From Ceratopteris richardii (lineage: Eukaryota > Streptophyta > Polypodiopsida > Polypodiales > Pteridaceae): DNA of 64,000 bases. The notes below the pieces were generated by a model. It had not been told where the DNA came from and made no database searches. It saw nothing but the letters and a program-made list of their open reading frames with translations. A program made the position numbers and the translations under genes. Below are positions 54,059 to 64,000 of the stretch, one piece after another. Location of the stretch: assembly GCA_020310875.1 (NCBI GenBank), contig CM035439.1, forward strand, positions 138,665,352-138,729,351. Reading direction: 5' to 3'. Positions within the stretch are counted from its first letter, which is position 1. Each line of letters starts with the position of its first letter.

Positions 54059-55073
54059 TGATGGAGAGTGTTAATCTCCAAAAGAACAAGTTAACCTTGA
54101 ATTTAGATCACCTCTATATCAAGATTAACCTTAGACTCCACCAAACTTAGAGAACTTTCACCAAATTATCAGAAAATTGATTATTCTGAAAAATTCAGTT
54201 TCTTCAGAAAAGTCTGCTGCAGATTAATCACTCATTGACTAATCAATCCTGTAAAGTTTTTGACAAAACTTTGCACACCACTTCGCCTTGAGATTGCGCA
54301 ACTTTACCAAGTTAAATTTCTCAAAATGATTGAGTACACACTGAGAAATGTGTGAAACACTTTACCTATGTCTGAAAGAGCTTTTCTGCAATGGCGACTT
54401 TGACACCTGCAACTTCTTAGCACTGGTTCTCACAATGTCGAACCCGTTTGATCAAGATCTTCTAGCCATAGATGGATTATCTTTCAACTTAGATTTTGAG
54501 CCCTCACTTGTGTAAAACTTTACACTGTGGACTGAGCACTGACCATTTCTTTGAAGATGAAATGTGCGCCAGATTTTACGACTCTTAGAACATTCTTACA
54601 TATGAATGTTCCTAACCAAAATTCTCTCAGCCTGATTGAAATTAATCTCTCAAACTCTAGCCATAGATAGATTAGCTATGGACTTAGATACGTACAAAAG
54701 GTTTCCTCAAAAGATTAAACACAGAAGGAGAATGGGAGAGAAGATCGACGCGCAGAATTCTACAACATTTTCTTCTTCATTACTTTTCATACATATGGTT
54801 CATGATACATACAATGTTCATCACCTCTTCACCTATTCTTCTCTATCTGATCTATATCACTCTCTCTTTTTTCGAATACATACCTGTAGATATATATACG
54901 AGTCTAACTCGTCATCGTTTTTTAAAATACATTGAACTATTTACAAGAGTAATATACAAAAGAAACATTTCTGATTCTATTCTCTTCCTTTGAAAGTAAT
55001 CTTCATCCTTCCACATATCTTTTCACTTTTGGACTTCATGTAATCACCTATTGATGATTGCTCTGCTCCAACA
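54059..55073 (-). repeat. Copia-3 5' LTR (1015 bp)
   Basis: Near-identical to 48654-49668. Confidence 0.96.
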
Positions 55074-55078
55074 GGTAG
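55074..55078. repeat. Copia-3 target-site duplication, right (GGTAG)
   Basis: Identical to 48649-48653. Confidence 0.95.
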
Positions 55079-56798
55079 GTATGCAGAGAACAACAACATT
55101 AACAGGGGAAAAGGGTGGCATTCACCCTGCCCTATGAGAAGGTGTCAGAGGAGGAATGGCCATCACTCTGCACAAGGTGTCATAAATGGACACGAGCCAA
55201 ATTTCTCAGATCGCTGTTATCTTTCTGACGGGCAGCTCTTCGGTGCTTCGGGGGGGGGGGGGCTTCACTGAGGGAGTTTTTTTGTGGCTTGGGGGTCCAG
55301 CCAACGAGCTCGGTCAGTATGCTATATACCTGTGCATTTCAAAGATGAAGGCGGCTGGGCGGAAGGAGCTAGAAAAGAAGATAGAGTAGAGGGTGGTGTT
55401 ATTTGTAAGACGAGACAACTATCGGGTGTCAGAGGAGGTGGAGAGGGTGCGAAGGGAGGTAGTGAACGGGAGGAAGCAGACGGGTTTTTTCCTCATTCTC
55501 TGTGTGTGTGCAAGATTGAGAGGCCAAGGGCCAAGTTGTATCTGTTGGGGGCTATTCACTCGAAGCTGAAGAAGGAGGGAGGGGCATTTTTCTCTCTATT
55601 TGATCAGCGCGTGCAGGCGTCAATGAAGAACTAGGTCAAGAGGGGATTATTGGAGTTTCCTCGAGAGGTTGTTGACAGCAGTAAGAGATCAAAGGGGGGA
55701 ATCATGGCGACCTTTTTGAGGAGAAATGCTGAGCACAGAAGGGGAATACGAGCGAAAGTTCTTCTCATTGCAGGGGGCTCATCCGAGTGTCAAATCAGTG
55801 GGTGTTAGCAGACGCAAGGACTGTGGAAGGATAGAGCATTGCTAATGATACCAAAATAGCTTGACATGGATGACATCGTGGAAACCATGTACTGAGGGCG
55901 AAAGGAAGACGAGAAGCGACAGCCTTCAGTAGAGGTCTCTTAGCTTCTGCTACAAGATATCTTCTGTTCGAGAGGGACGAGGAGGTCAATACGCAAAGGC
56001 CTCATAATATGCATGATAAGTTTGTTCTGAAATCCTTTCTATTATGCACTTGACTCATCAAAATTATTATGTGCTATTGCGGTCATTGGAAAGAAATCGG
56101 TATGAGCATCATCATAGTGAGCTATTCGTCTTTTCTGCATACTGTTATCAGATGCGTTAGTTGCATCAGGACGATTGTGGCTGGAATAATCCTAGACTAT
56201 GTTGAGTTTTTTTCTTCCTTTCTGAGACATCGCTGATGTGTTGTTTGTCCATCAAGACTGTGATGTGTTCTTATGCTTTTCTGATGTTGATCTTTTGTCG
56301 GAACTCTCTCCCAATTGCTTTGAATAGTACTAAGCAATCTGTAACAGGTTTGTTTTCTGTTAAGTTCTTCCTTTGAAAACCATTTAGTGCTATACACCTA
56401 CGTTGAAATTGGGCCAGTAGTCAAGATACTTGAAAAGAGGCGACGGTTGTCTATGAGGCTCCCACTTGGTTATCCTGCATTTCATAAACATGGTAGTTAC
56501 ACTTGGGTTAAATCTTATGAAAACTCCATTGGTCTAAAGAAGTGCAACCATTTCGAGTAGCTTCTCTTCTTAATTTGAAAGTTAGGTAGCTAAGCTATTG
56601 AGTATGCACATATCCACTGATCGCTCATAAGAATTGTGTGTTCTTTCCATACTTAATAACATGAAACTATAGATGGTTGGCAAGTATACATGCACATTTT
56701 AAGGATACTAGCCGCATAAACCGTGTGTGTGATTCCAAAAGCGTTTTCTTGAAGAGAAAATGGCAGAGTTGATTTTCCTTTGTATGTGTTAATCAGGC

Positions 56799-57890
56799 GA
56801 ACGCACATGTATGTATATGCGTAATTGCAGGTGCATGGCACGAAACACCACTTAAACCTTTGGTGTTTGTATTGAGGCTTGTGCTGCTAGGTAATAGCGT
56901 CCAACATCAAATTCGACACTGGTTTTATGGACATTGGTTAGCTGCTAGACCTTTAATTGCAAATAAAAGTGCTCTACAATCCAAAGAAGTGGATACGTTG
57001 TGAGCAGCGGATAAAAATTCTATCTAATTACACAACGGTGATTTGTCTTGGGTGCAAGGACCGCATGGCTAACGAAGATATTTAGTTGCTGATATATTGT
57101 TCTCAAATAATATCGCTATGGAGGTGCTCTCGATTCAGTGCAACTAATCTTTCTCCCTTTGGTTAAAAGAGATGCATGAATATGTTATGTTGTTTGTTCT
57201 ATTCTTGACACTTACACAGAGGCACTCATATCTACACTCATGATCATCTCCAGGAATATGTATGAACGTGTGTGTCAATGCCACTCTATGTGTTACAATG
57301 GGGCAGAACGCAAGCAAAACAAAGAGAAGTAAATTTGGGAGTTGTTCCGAATTACTTGTTGGTTTGTGCATATTTGTATACTATAGTATGTCTATTTAAT
57401 ATGTGTGTTGTGGAGAGTGTTGCTCTTGGTCCTTAAGAAAAAAATTGAATGAGAAAGAATAGGAATCAAAATGCATGTGACAAACTATGTCAAACTTTGA
57501 CTCGAAGTGTGCTCGGACATTTGCACGAGGAAGAGTGAGAGTGTGGTTGGGAGACAGAGAGTGGAAGTGATTGAGCATGGGTGTGTGTGAAAATTTTGCG
57601 GGTGTATGTGTGCACGTGTGAGAAGAACAAAAGTGGGAAAGAGGGAACGTAAGAAAGAGCGAGGAAGAGAGGGAAAGTGAACTAGAGTACGGAAGAGAGA
57701 GAAAACGTGCGTAGGTGAGTAGAGCGTGTGTAATTGTTGGTGTGTGTGTGGGAGAGCGAACAAGTGGGTGAAAGTGTGCTTGTGAAGTGTTGACCATGCG
57801 TGAAGAGGTTTGGTGCGTTCTTGTGTGTATGTGAGAGAGTGGGAGAGGGAGATAGATAGGCTAAGAGTAAGAGTAAGCAAACATAAAGGA
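56799..57890. other. 1.09-kb LTR segment absent from LARD-B LTR 1
   Basis: LTR 1 joins AATCAGGC directly to ACGGGAAATAAG (near 44627), whereas LTR 2 has about 1.09 kb in between. The segment has no gene; its second half is made of GTGTG and GAGAG stretches. Short shared bases at the junction suggest deletion from LTR 1 rather than insertion in LTR 2. Confidence 0.8.
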
Positions 57891-58054
57891 ACGGGAAATA
57901 AGTGGAACAAGTGCGCATGATTTAGGGGAGGCTTCGGATACATTCAAGTACTATTGGGTGACTTAAAGCAACGAGAGTGGATCGATTCCGAGGGGTTTGA
58001 GCACAATAAAGGCTTGCATAATCATATTTCGCTTGGGCATTAGGACTTAACTTT

Positions 58055-58072
58055 TGGCGATCCTACTGGGGA
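58055..58072 (+). other. LARD-B primer-binding site, element 2
   Basis: TGGCGATCCTACTGGGGA; 15 of 18 positions match the element 1 site (44792-44809), and it is of the same tRNA-Arg-like class. Confidence 0.65.
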
Positions 58073-58178
58073 GTTGGCTTGGCAATCCGCATAGAGTCGT
58101 GCCACGAGTACGCTCGGTACCCCAATTGTGCTGCACAGCTCGTCGGCCCAGATTGAGTGTGCTGGCTTAGGTAGAAAT

Positions 58179-59609
58179 ATGGCGCAAAGTACGCAAGTCG
58201 TAAATGTTGGAAAGGTAAGCCCAAGGACGATGACCCCCGAATGGACTAGAAGTCGAAGCGGGTTTGGACACTCAATGCAAAGCAATGCATATGAATGTCG
58301 TTGGGTTGGTCCAATCTCGAATTATATTCGGTGTTGGTGTTGTGAGAAAGTGGGGCACATTGCAAAGTTCTGCCCTCGTGTGTCAAGTCCATTGGACTTT
58401 GTCCCTAGATGCGTAGAATGCGGGAAAAAGAGGCTATGCAAGCACGTGTGTGGTTCAAAAGAGGTGACTGACATAAAGGTTGCAAGGAATGAATCCGATA
58501 GGTGTTTGTCCTCTTTGTATGTGGAAGTTGACATGAGTGGAGTCGCTTCGTCGACAAAGATCGCAAGAGGGAACGGAAACAAGGATGGGGAATCCTAGAA
58601 TCAAGCTTTGATGGAACTTGTAGAGAGCCTCGAATGTCAAGTGAATTTGCTTCGGATAGAGCGGGATAGCGAGAGGCCCAAGGTAGAAAAGCTTGAGGAA
58701 AGTCAAGCAAGGTTAGGAGAGGTCGTCGCGAAATGTGTAGAACAACTGCAAGTTGTGGAGAATAGAAGCAGGGAGATGAAAGCGAACGAAAGCTTGAGGG
58801 AAGGCCTTGCGAGGTCTGAGCATGAAAACGTGATCTTAAACTTAAGAACTGGCTTGATGATAGCCGATTGCCATAGCGTTGGGATCGAGGAGGATTCCCC
58901 TAAATATGATAATGACCTGGCACAGAAAGTCGACGGAATGGAAAAGGAGATCGAGAAATTGCGAGAGGTGACCGGTAGATATGATGACCAAGCGGGTAAG
59001 GTAGTGGAAGAGTTCCACCTAGAGTTAGAAAGAATGAAAAGTGCTCAAGCAAAGAACGATGAGAAAGTGAGATGGGTAGAAAAAGAAAATGGGAGGTTGA
59101 AAGGAGAACTCGATAGATGGATGAGTCAGAGAGATGATGAGAGACGGAATTGTGTAGAAGGGGACCAAAAAATAGGGAAAATGGAGGAAGAGTTGAAAGC
59201 GGTGTTGGATAGGTTGGATGTGTTCGGAACAGAGTTAGAAAGAATGAAGAATGAATTGTCAAAGAAGGTAGATGATCTAGATGTAGAAAATATGAGTAGG
59301 ATTTGGGAAGAAAGATCGATTAGAGAGGAGGTCGAGAAGTTGCTCGTTCGAGTTGAGAAGAGGGAGGATATTCCCCTCGGATCTGCAAAAAGGGTGAGAG
59401 AGGATAAAGAGATGGAGCAAATATGGAATCGGTTCCGAAGCATTGACTCTGACCTGTTCCAATATCAGAGTGATATTGAGAACAACAAACAAGGATTAAG
59501 AGACCTAGCGGCGAGGCTTGAAGCACTAAGAAGTACAACGACCAATGGTAGTTTTCCGTATCATCTATCAGGTCAGGTGGAATCTCTGCGAGGTAGAGGT
59601 TGGAGATAA
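58179..59609 (+). CDS. LARD-B zinc-knuckle/coiled-coil ORF, copy 2 (best preserved)
   Basis: 477 codons from the shared MAQ start, with a single TAG at 58596-58598 between the zinc part and the coiled coil. Zinc knuckle CWCCEKVGHIAKFC at about residues 50-63, then CVECGKKRLCKHVC. From residue ~140 to 430 there is an almost unbroken Lys/Glu heptad region (ELVESLECQVNLLRIERD, MEKEIEKLREVTGRYDDQAG, MEEELKAVLDRLDVFG). It ends LSGQVESLRGRGWR. Protein similarity to the LARD-A copy runs along the full length, including VENMSRIWEERSIREEVEKL. Such conservation between two LTR families suggests past selection. I infer an RNA-binding, self-associating protein. It has no capsid, protease or pol domain. 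Confidence 0.82.
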
Positions 59610-61358
59610 AGAAATAGAGAGGAGGAGATGGATGTCGGTGAGGATGGCTTGAGTCTGACTAGGGTTTGCTTTGCGGATTGCGAGTCAGAGATGTGAGGAC
59701 AGGCGGATCAAGTCTATTGTATGCTTAGGACTGAAGTGACACTTTTTGAGGTTTTAGGTCGACAAAGTAGTTAGTGTGTGCGGGTTTCGAGAGGAAAAGT
59801 GGACCATGGCATTAGTGCCCGGATTTTGGCTTGAGTAGCAGCAGAGAGGAGATGTGTCTCATCAGGATGTCCATGGGGGGATATATGTATGTGCATCGTG
59901 ATTGGGATGGTTGGGAAAATGGCCTTTCTTTTGTCTCCTAATTCTGGAGATGCAGGAATTAAAAAAAAAAGTATATATTTGTATATGTGTGTGTATGGCT
60001 ACGTGCCTATGTGGGCCGATAGGTGTGTGGACCAACTTTGGGCGGGTGGTCAAAGCCACAAACTGACGTCGGTTTCGCATGGGGCTAGTCGTCTGTGTGT
60101 CGCGCGCTACATTGGGTTGGTAGATGGGTGGAACAAACTCGATTGGGTGGTCGAGTCCACGAGTCACATCTAGCTTCGGCATCGGCTGACAAGTGTGAGT
60201 AAATATGTGAAAAAAATGATGAAAAAAGAGAGAAAAATGTGAAAAAATATGAATGAGAAAAATTCCTCGTTCGAGGGGGGACAAAAGAGAGGTGAGAGAG
60301 CATGATGCTCGGATGGTATGTGTATGTGTTGTGGGGATCTGGGAATGTGTGGACTCTTGATGAGGCATGTCGAATCGAAGCATAAGCTCGGCTAGGGTTT
60401 TGGCTATGACGTGCCTGTCGAAGACTTGGACTTTGAGGGATCCAAGCATGCTAGTGGCTTTGTTCGTCTGCGAACTCTTGGGAGGTGCTCATTTTGGTTC
60501 TTATGCTGTGCAACTACTTGTGATGTCTTGAAGCATGTCGACGACGAGCGATCTTGTCGGAGTGAGCTCGTGTTATGCTTGAGTGGTCTTTGCTTCGTGT
60601 CCATCAATTCAGAGGTGGTGGTGACCTAGCATGGAATTTAGTTGAAAAGCGAAAAAAAAAATAAAAAAATACAAAGAGTCAATGAAAGGGAAGTGGGTAG
60701 TGAAAACCCTAGGTCGAAGGGGCATGGAAAATGGACAAGAGGATTTGAGTGGAAATGGAAAGGAAATTAGGAAAGTGAACGTATAAACCAAAAGAGTAGC
60801 AGAAAGGAAGAACGGATGCGGGTCTTGCATGAATGTATGTTGTGTGTATGAAAAAGCAGCGGGAAAGTGATAGTGAGGCGAAGAAGAATACCAAGAAGAA
60901 GAATGGATGCGGTTTTTACTTGTGTTTTCTTTGCATGAGAATGGAGAGGAATGACGAGAGAGGGAATGTGGATGGGCTTCTTCTTGTATGCATATGGGTT
61001 GTGACGAGCTTGCAAGTGCGACGACGATGTGTGATGTGATTTTTTGATCTGTGTTTGCTCTTTCCATTGTGGTTGTAGATGTTATTGTGATTTGATGAAG
61101 AAAGCTTCTAATGTTTGATGAAGTTTGTAGATCCTAGATAGGTGGACATGATAGGTGAACATGCGAAACGGCATACAAAGTTGGTAAGTGAAGTGATTGA
61201 TTTTTTTATGACTAATGGATGTTGATTTAGTGTGGTTGCATGTACTCCAGTGGAAAGAGATAGAATAAGTATGAGGTATGTGAATGTGCATTGATGTATT
61301 GTCGATGACTTGAATGGTTTGAGTGCAGGTGCTAATTGGCTCGTCGAGGACGATTTCG
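59610..61358 (+). other. LARD-B 3' internal region, element 2
   Basis: Homologous to 46348-47990 and to LARD-A 9224-10959, with the same repeat-like blocks (60000-60200), GCTCGGCTAGGGTTTTGG (60387-60404) and GGCTCGTCGAGGACGA near the end. It has about 100 bp (61205-61310) that element 1 lacks. No gene is supported. Confidence 0.75.
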
Positions 61359-61359
61359 C

Positions 61360-61377
61360 GAGTAGAAGGGGGAAGTA
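61360..61377 (+). other. LARD-B polypurine tract, element 2
   Basis: GAGTAGAAGGGGGAAGTA directly before LTR 3. Confidence 0.8.
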
Positions 61378-61642
61378 TGGTGCATGATTGATTGGTGTGA
61401 ACATGATGGTCTATTAATGAGATTTTGATGCAAGAAACCAAGAAAGAGTGTCCCATATGGGGATGATGAAGTGGTTATACCAATATTGTTATCTTTGTTT
61501 GCAGCTCAAAAGCTTGTCGCAGTGTGGGGTTTTTTGTGGAGAAGATATATCAGTCGATAATGCTCTGGTTGACATGATCATTAGCTTATGTGGCAGCTGG
61601 TGCATCATATGTAGGATGATCATAAGGAACGGTTATTTTGAG

Positions 61643-61864
61643 GTAGCTGATTTTGTTGGAAAAAGTGTGGAAGACTTCAAGGATGACAATGAGCCATATA
61701 GGAGGACAAGTATGGAGACAATTGAGAAAGTTATCATGAACCTTGGTTCTTTTGATATAGATGCTCGGCTTGAAGAATTTCTCGCTAGTCAGAAAGGAAA
61801 GTTTTGTGTGCCTCAAGATTGTGGAACACTAAAGTGGAGGCTCAATATCAAGAGTGCAAAGTTG
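61643..61864 (+). pseudogene. Captured SF3B1 fragment in LARD-B LTR 3
   Basis: The third copy of the two-piece SF3B1 fragment in an open 148-codon frame (61448-61894), with a few amino-acid changes (for example GSFDID for GSSDID). The same internal gap is present. Confidence 0.85.
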
Positions 61865-62232
61865 GCATTGATAAAAGTTCTAGAAGGTGACTAAGTAAAA
61901 GGGGAAGTCGACCCTTTTCAGTTCCTTCTAGAAGGCTGGAAAAAAGGGACCCCGTGGGAAGGTGAAAAAAGCAAGGATCCGTCGGGGTTCGTTTTGGTCC
62001 CCTCAGTCCTCAGTGGACGTAGGTATGCAGAGAACAACAACATTAAGAGGGGAAAAGGGTGGCATTCACCCTTCCCTATCAGGAGGTGTCAGAGGAGGAA
62101 TGGCCATCACTCTGCACAAGGGGTCATAAATGGACACGAGCCAAATTTCTGAGATCGCTGTTATCTTTCTGACGGGCATCTCTTCGGTGCTTGGCGGGGG
62201 GGGCTTCACTGAGGGAGTTTTTTCGTGGCTTG

Positions 62233-62237
62233 GGGGT
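62233..62237. repeat. Element X target-site duplication, left (GGGGT)
   Basis: The five bases before TGTTGGCAG; the uninterrupted LARD-B LTRs read GGGGTCCAGCC here. The partner is outside the window. Confidence 0.6.
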
Positions 62238-62958
62238 TGTTGGCAGTAGCCTTGGTACACCAGGACGTACAAGACATGAAAGTCAAAGAAGGGAGTCAGA
62301 GCGAAGGGACAGCACAAGCAAACAGGGCAGTCAAAGAAGATCTGGCAAGTAGGCCAATATTTTTTCAAGACATCAATGCAAATCAAAGAGATGGACATGC
62401 CGGGAGGAAGAGCAAGTAGGGAGCTTGAAGATATGTATGGCAGATCACTAGAAGAAATCCCTACAACAACAGTGATTTTTATCACTTACAATCATTGAAA
62501 ATCTCATTTCACATTTTTGTAGCTCCATTTTGTGCAAGCCAAGGAGTCCTTGAGCTTGAGGAGCCTTAGAAGTAGTTGCGTACCAATTTTCGTATTTTTT
62601 AGATCTCGTTTGAGCCCCCAAATAAGCCCTGGAACCTAATTTTTAACTAGGCCGGACACTAGGTTTGGACAGGGCCCAAAGCTAGTCAAAAACTATAAAA
62701 AGAGCTAGAGGGCTCATTTTTGAGGTTAGATTGTAATTGAAACGAACTTGTAAGAGCATTTTGAAAGTAATCTAAAAGCTCCATTGATTCTCACTCTTTG
62801 TCTTGCCGTGTGTGCTCGTGTGTGTGTGTATGTGTGTGCATGCTAGTGTGCTTCTCACTCACGCACTTGTGCTGCCACTTGCTCGAGGTCTTCATACCAT
62901 CCTCACGTCTTCCCGGATTGACATTAAAGGAGGTGCTACTCATCATTGAGCTACACCA
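62238..62958 (+). repeat. Element X 5' LTR (about 720 bp)
   Basis: TGTTGGCAGTAGCC at 62238 to CTACACCA at about 62958; the end could also be 62955. It carries a TATA box and a GT-rich U5-like tail. The frames inside are not recognised. Confidence 0.78.
62695..62702 (+). promoter_or_regulatory. TATA box of element X LTR
   Basis: CTATAAAAAG in the right part of the LTR, about 260 bp before its end, the expected place for the U3 promoter of element RNA. Confidence 0.65.
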
Positions 62959-62963
62959 AATTT

Positions 62964-62981
62964 TGGCGCCGTTGCCGGGGA
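62964..62981 (+). other. Element X primer-binding site (tRNA-Asp type)
   Basis: TGGCGCCGTTGCCGGGGA, a near-perfect tRNA-Asp complement, about 5 nt after the LTR. Confidence 0.9.
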
Positions 62982-63457
62982 TCGAGCTTTGAGGACGAGC
63001 GTGTGATGGTAAGACGTAGAGTTGACGCGTTGGAGTTGTAGGTATTTTCTTCACTCTCATCGATTTTCTTCTACTTTCTTCACCATCTTCATCACCATCA
63101 TCATCATCACCATCTCCCACGTCCATCTCCATCATCGCGAAATTCAGTTTTTTTGACTATATCCCCATCTCCACCTCATTTCCCTCATTTCACTTGTGAG
63201 AGAGAGCGAGAGAGCGAATTTGCATGTGCTATTTTTTGCATGTTTTGTGAGCATTCTGCAGGTACAGGCCGCATCATCATCCCCAGCACTCTGCGCAGGT
63301 ACGGAAATCTGAGTAACTGTCTGTGTGTCGCCGAGCTCTGTCAATCGCGACCGACTGAAAACTTGCTCTAATTGCTAAACCAAGTGCATATCCATGACCT
63401 ACAGGCCTAGAGCTTCCCAAAAATGTGTTTAGTTTTTTGAAATTCCACAGATTTCTG
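62982..63457 (+). other. Element X leader before the array
   Basis: No gene seen. It contains a pyrimidine-rich run with CATCATCATCATCACC at about 63085-63110 and an AGAGAGCGAGAGAGCG run near 63200. Confidence 0.6.
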
Positions 63458-63975
63458 TCAATCGCGATCGCTCTGTCAATCGCGATCGACAAACCACGAC
63501 GGACAGATCTGTCAATCGCGATCGACACGTCAATCGCGACCGACAGCCCACGACGGCTCTGTCAATCGCGACCGACAGAGTCAACGACCGATTGACCACG
63601 ACCGACTGACCATACGCGTGACACGTGTCAATCGCGATCGAGTCATCAATCGCGATCGACTCATCAATCGCGACCGACACAGTCAACGATTGTTTGACCA
63701 CGACGGACAGACCACGACGGCTCTGTCAATCGCGACTGACACGGTCAACGACTGTTTGACCACGATCGACAGACCCTCGCGACCGACCTGTCAATCGCGA
63801 TCGACTCATCAATCGCGACTGACAGAGTCAACGACGCTTTGACCACGATTGATTGACTTTTCGGCCACGTGTCAATCGCGACTGACCAGTCAATCGCGAC
63901 TGACAGCCACGACGGACCTATCAATCGCGATCGACACATCGATCGCGACTGACCTGTCAATCGCGACCGATAGAC
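63458..63975 (+). repeat. 18-bp repeat array in element X leader
   Basis: About 20 degenerate copies of RTCAATCGCGAYCGACNN with start-to-start spacings of 18 bp (63458, 63476; 63512, 63530; 63628, 63646, 63664; 63921, 63939, 63957), mixed with a second motif TTGACCACGACGGACAGACC. A higher-order unit begins TCAACGA at 63580, 63683, 63745 and 63828. Many copies hold the palindrome ATCGCGAT, also found in the Gypsy-2 array. The array may continue past the window. Confidence 0.93.
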
Positions 63976-64000
63976 TTTGCGAACGCGTTAGAAGGGCAAA

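Larger units (their letters stand above)
48654..55073 (-). mobile_element. Copia-3, full-length Ty1/copia element
   Basis: A 6420-bp element on the minus strand with 1015-bp LTRs, tRNA-Met PBS, GAGGGGGAGC purine tract and GGTAG TSD. By eye the LTRs differ at about ten sites (about 1%), the lowest of the four measurable elements. Two frameshifts break gag-pol. Confidence 0.96.
48009..58052 (+). repeat. LARD-B LTR 2 (shared), interrupted by Copia-3
   Basis: TGTTGCATGATTG at 48009; it ends TTAACT at 58052, so the terminal CA is mutated to CT. About 3.62 kb without Copia-3. It serves both as 3' LTR of element 1 and as 5' LTR of element 2. It contains the SF3B1 fragment, a 13-G tract (55250-55262) and a 1.09-kb segment missing from LTR 1, with GT-rich and purine-rich sequence at 57400-57890. 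No gene was recognised. Confidence 0.88.
36182..62237 (+). mobile_element. LARD-B tandem array (LTR-internal-LTR-internal-LTR)
   Basis: Three LTR copies (from 36182, 48009 and 61378) alternate with two internal regions (44790-48008 and 58053-61377). Each internal region is bounded by a PBS on the left and a purine tract on the right. The middle LTR is therefore shared by two elements. Copia-2, Copia-3 and element X are inserted in LTRs 1, 2 and 3. There is no RT, protease or integrase of its own. The arrangement is what unequal recombination between LTRs produces. The far end of LTR 3 is outside the window. Confidence 0.88.
61378..62237 (+). repeat. LARD-B LTR 3, first 860 bp
   Basis: It begins TGGTGCATGATTG (TGT changed to TGG) and follows LTR 1 and 2 up to GGCTTGGGGGT, where element X is inserted. 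Its poly-G tract is 8 G (62196-62203), against 12-13 in the others. Confidence 0.87.
62238..64000 (+). mobile_element. Element X, LTR retrotransposon 5' end
   Basis: LTR, tRNA-Asp-type PBS and a repeat-bearing leader; coding sequence would begin beyond the window. The PBS class suggests Ty3/gypsy of the Athila/Tat branch. Confidence 0.8.

Noticed and set aside
63458..63975. Array as a hexapeptide-coding repeat (18 bp divides by 3)
   Set aside because: Spacings of 19 bp break the frame, open frames on both strands come from the repeat itself, and there is no start context.

Overview
The window is land-plant nuclear DNA built entirely from nested LTR retrotransposons; I see no intact host gene. 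Plant origin is shown by the Athila/Tat-like Ty3/gypsy and Ty1/copia elements, the tRNA-type primer-binding sites, a captured PLS-class pentatricopeptide-repeat (PPR) fragment and a captured piece of the spliceosomal protein SF3B1. The layout suggests a large, TE-rich genome; the species cannot be told from the sequence.

Oldest layer: Gypsy-2 (+ strand, visible from 20302 to 36181) has a leader carrying a strict 23-bp repeat array, then gag, protease, RT-RNase H, an integrase reduced to its zinc domain, and a long extra ORF in the env position. Copia-1 (29610-33812, TSD ATAGG) is inserted in that extra ORF. Its own integrase core is deleted in frame.

Left side: Gypsy-1 (- strand, 20301 down past position 1) was inserted into Gypsy-2. 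It has a 3.09-kb 5' LTR (17214-20301), gag with four zinc knuckles, protease, RT-RNase H and integrase. Its coding region is split by LARD-A (4591-14056, TSD GCACC), a complete non-autonomous element with 3.07-kb LTRs. LARD-A shares LTR termini, a PBS type and the 3' internal region with Gypsy-1. Its LTRs carry a PPR gene fragment.

Right side: LARD-B (36182-62237, interrupted) is a tandem LTR-internal-LTR-internal-LTR array. All three LTRs carry an SF3B1 fragment. Copia-2 (37007-43112, TSD GGGGG) sits in its first LTR, Copia-3 (48654-55073, - strand, TSD GGTAG) in the second, and element X (62238 to the window end, TSD GGGGT) in the third. Element X has a tRNA-Asp type PBS and a leader with an 18-bp repeat array.

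How the parts may work together: LARD-A and LARD-B have no gag-pol but keep one ORF of about 480 codons, present in three copies. It joins a gag-type zinc-knuckle domain, with the same cysteine/histidine spacing as Gypsy-1 gag, to a coiled coil of about 300 residues. The likely arrangement is non-autonomous elements mobilised by a Gypsy-1-like partner while carrying their own RNA-binding, oligomerising protein and host exons inside their LTRs. This is the most promising candidate for an undescribed system here.
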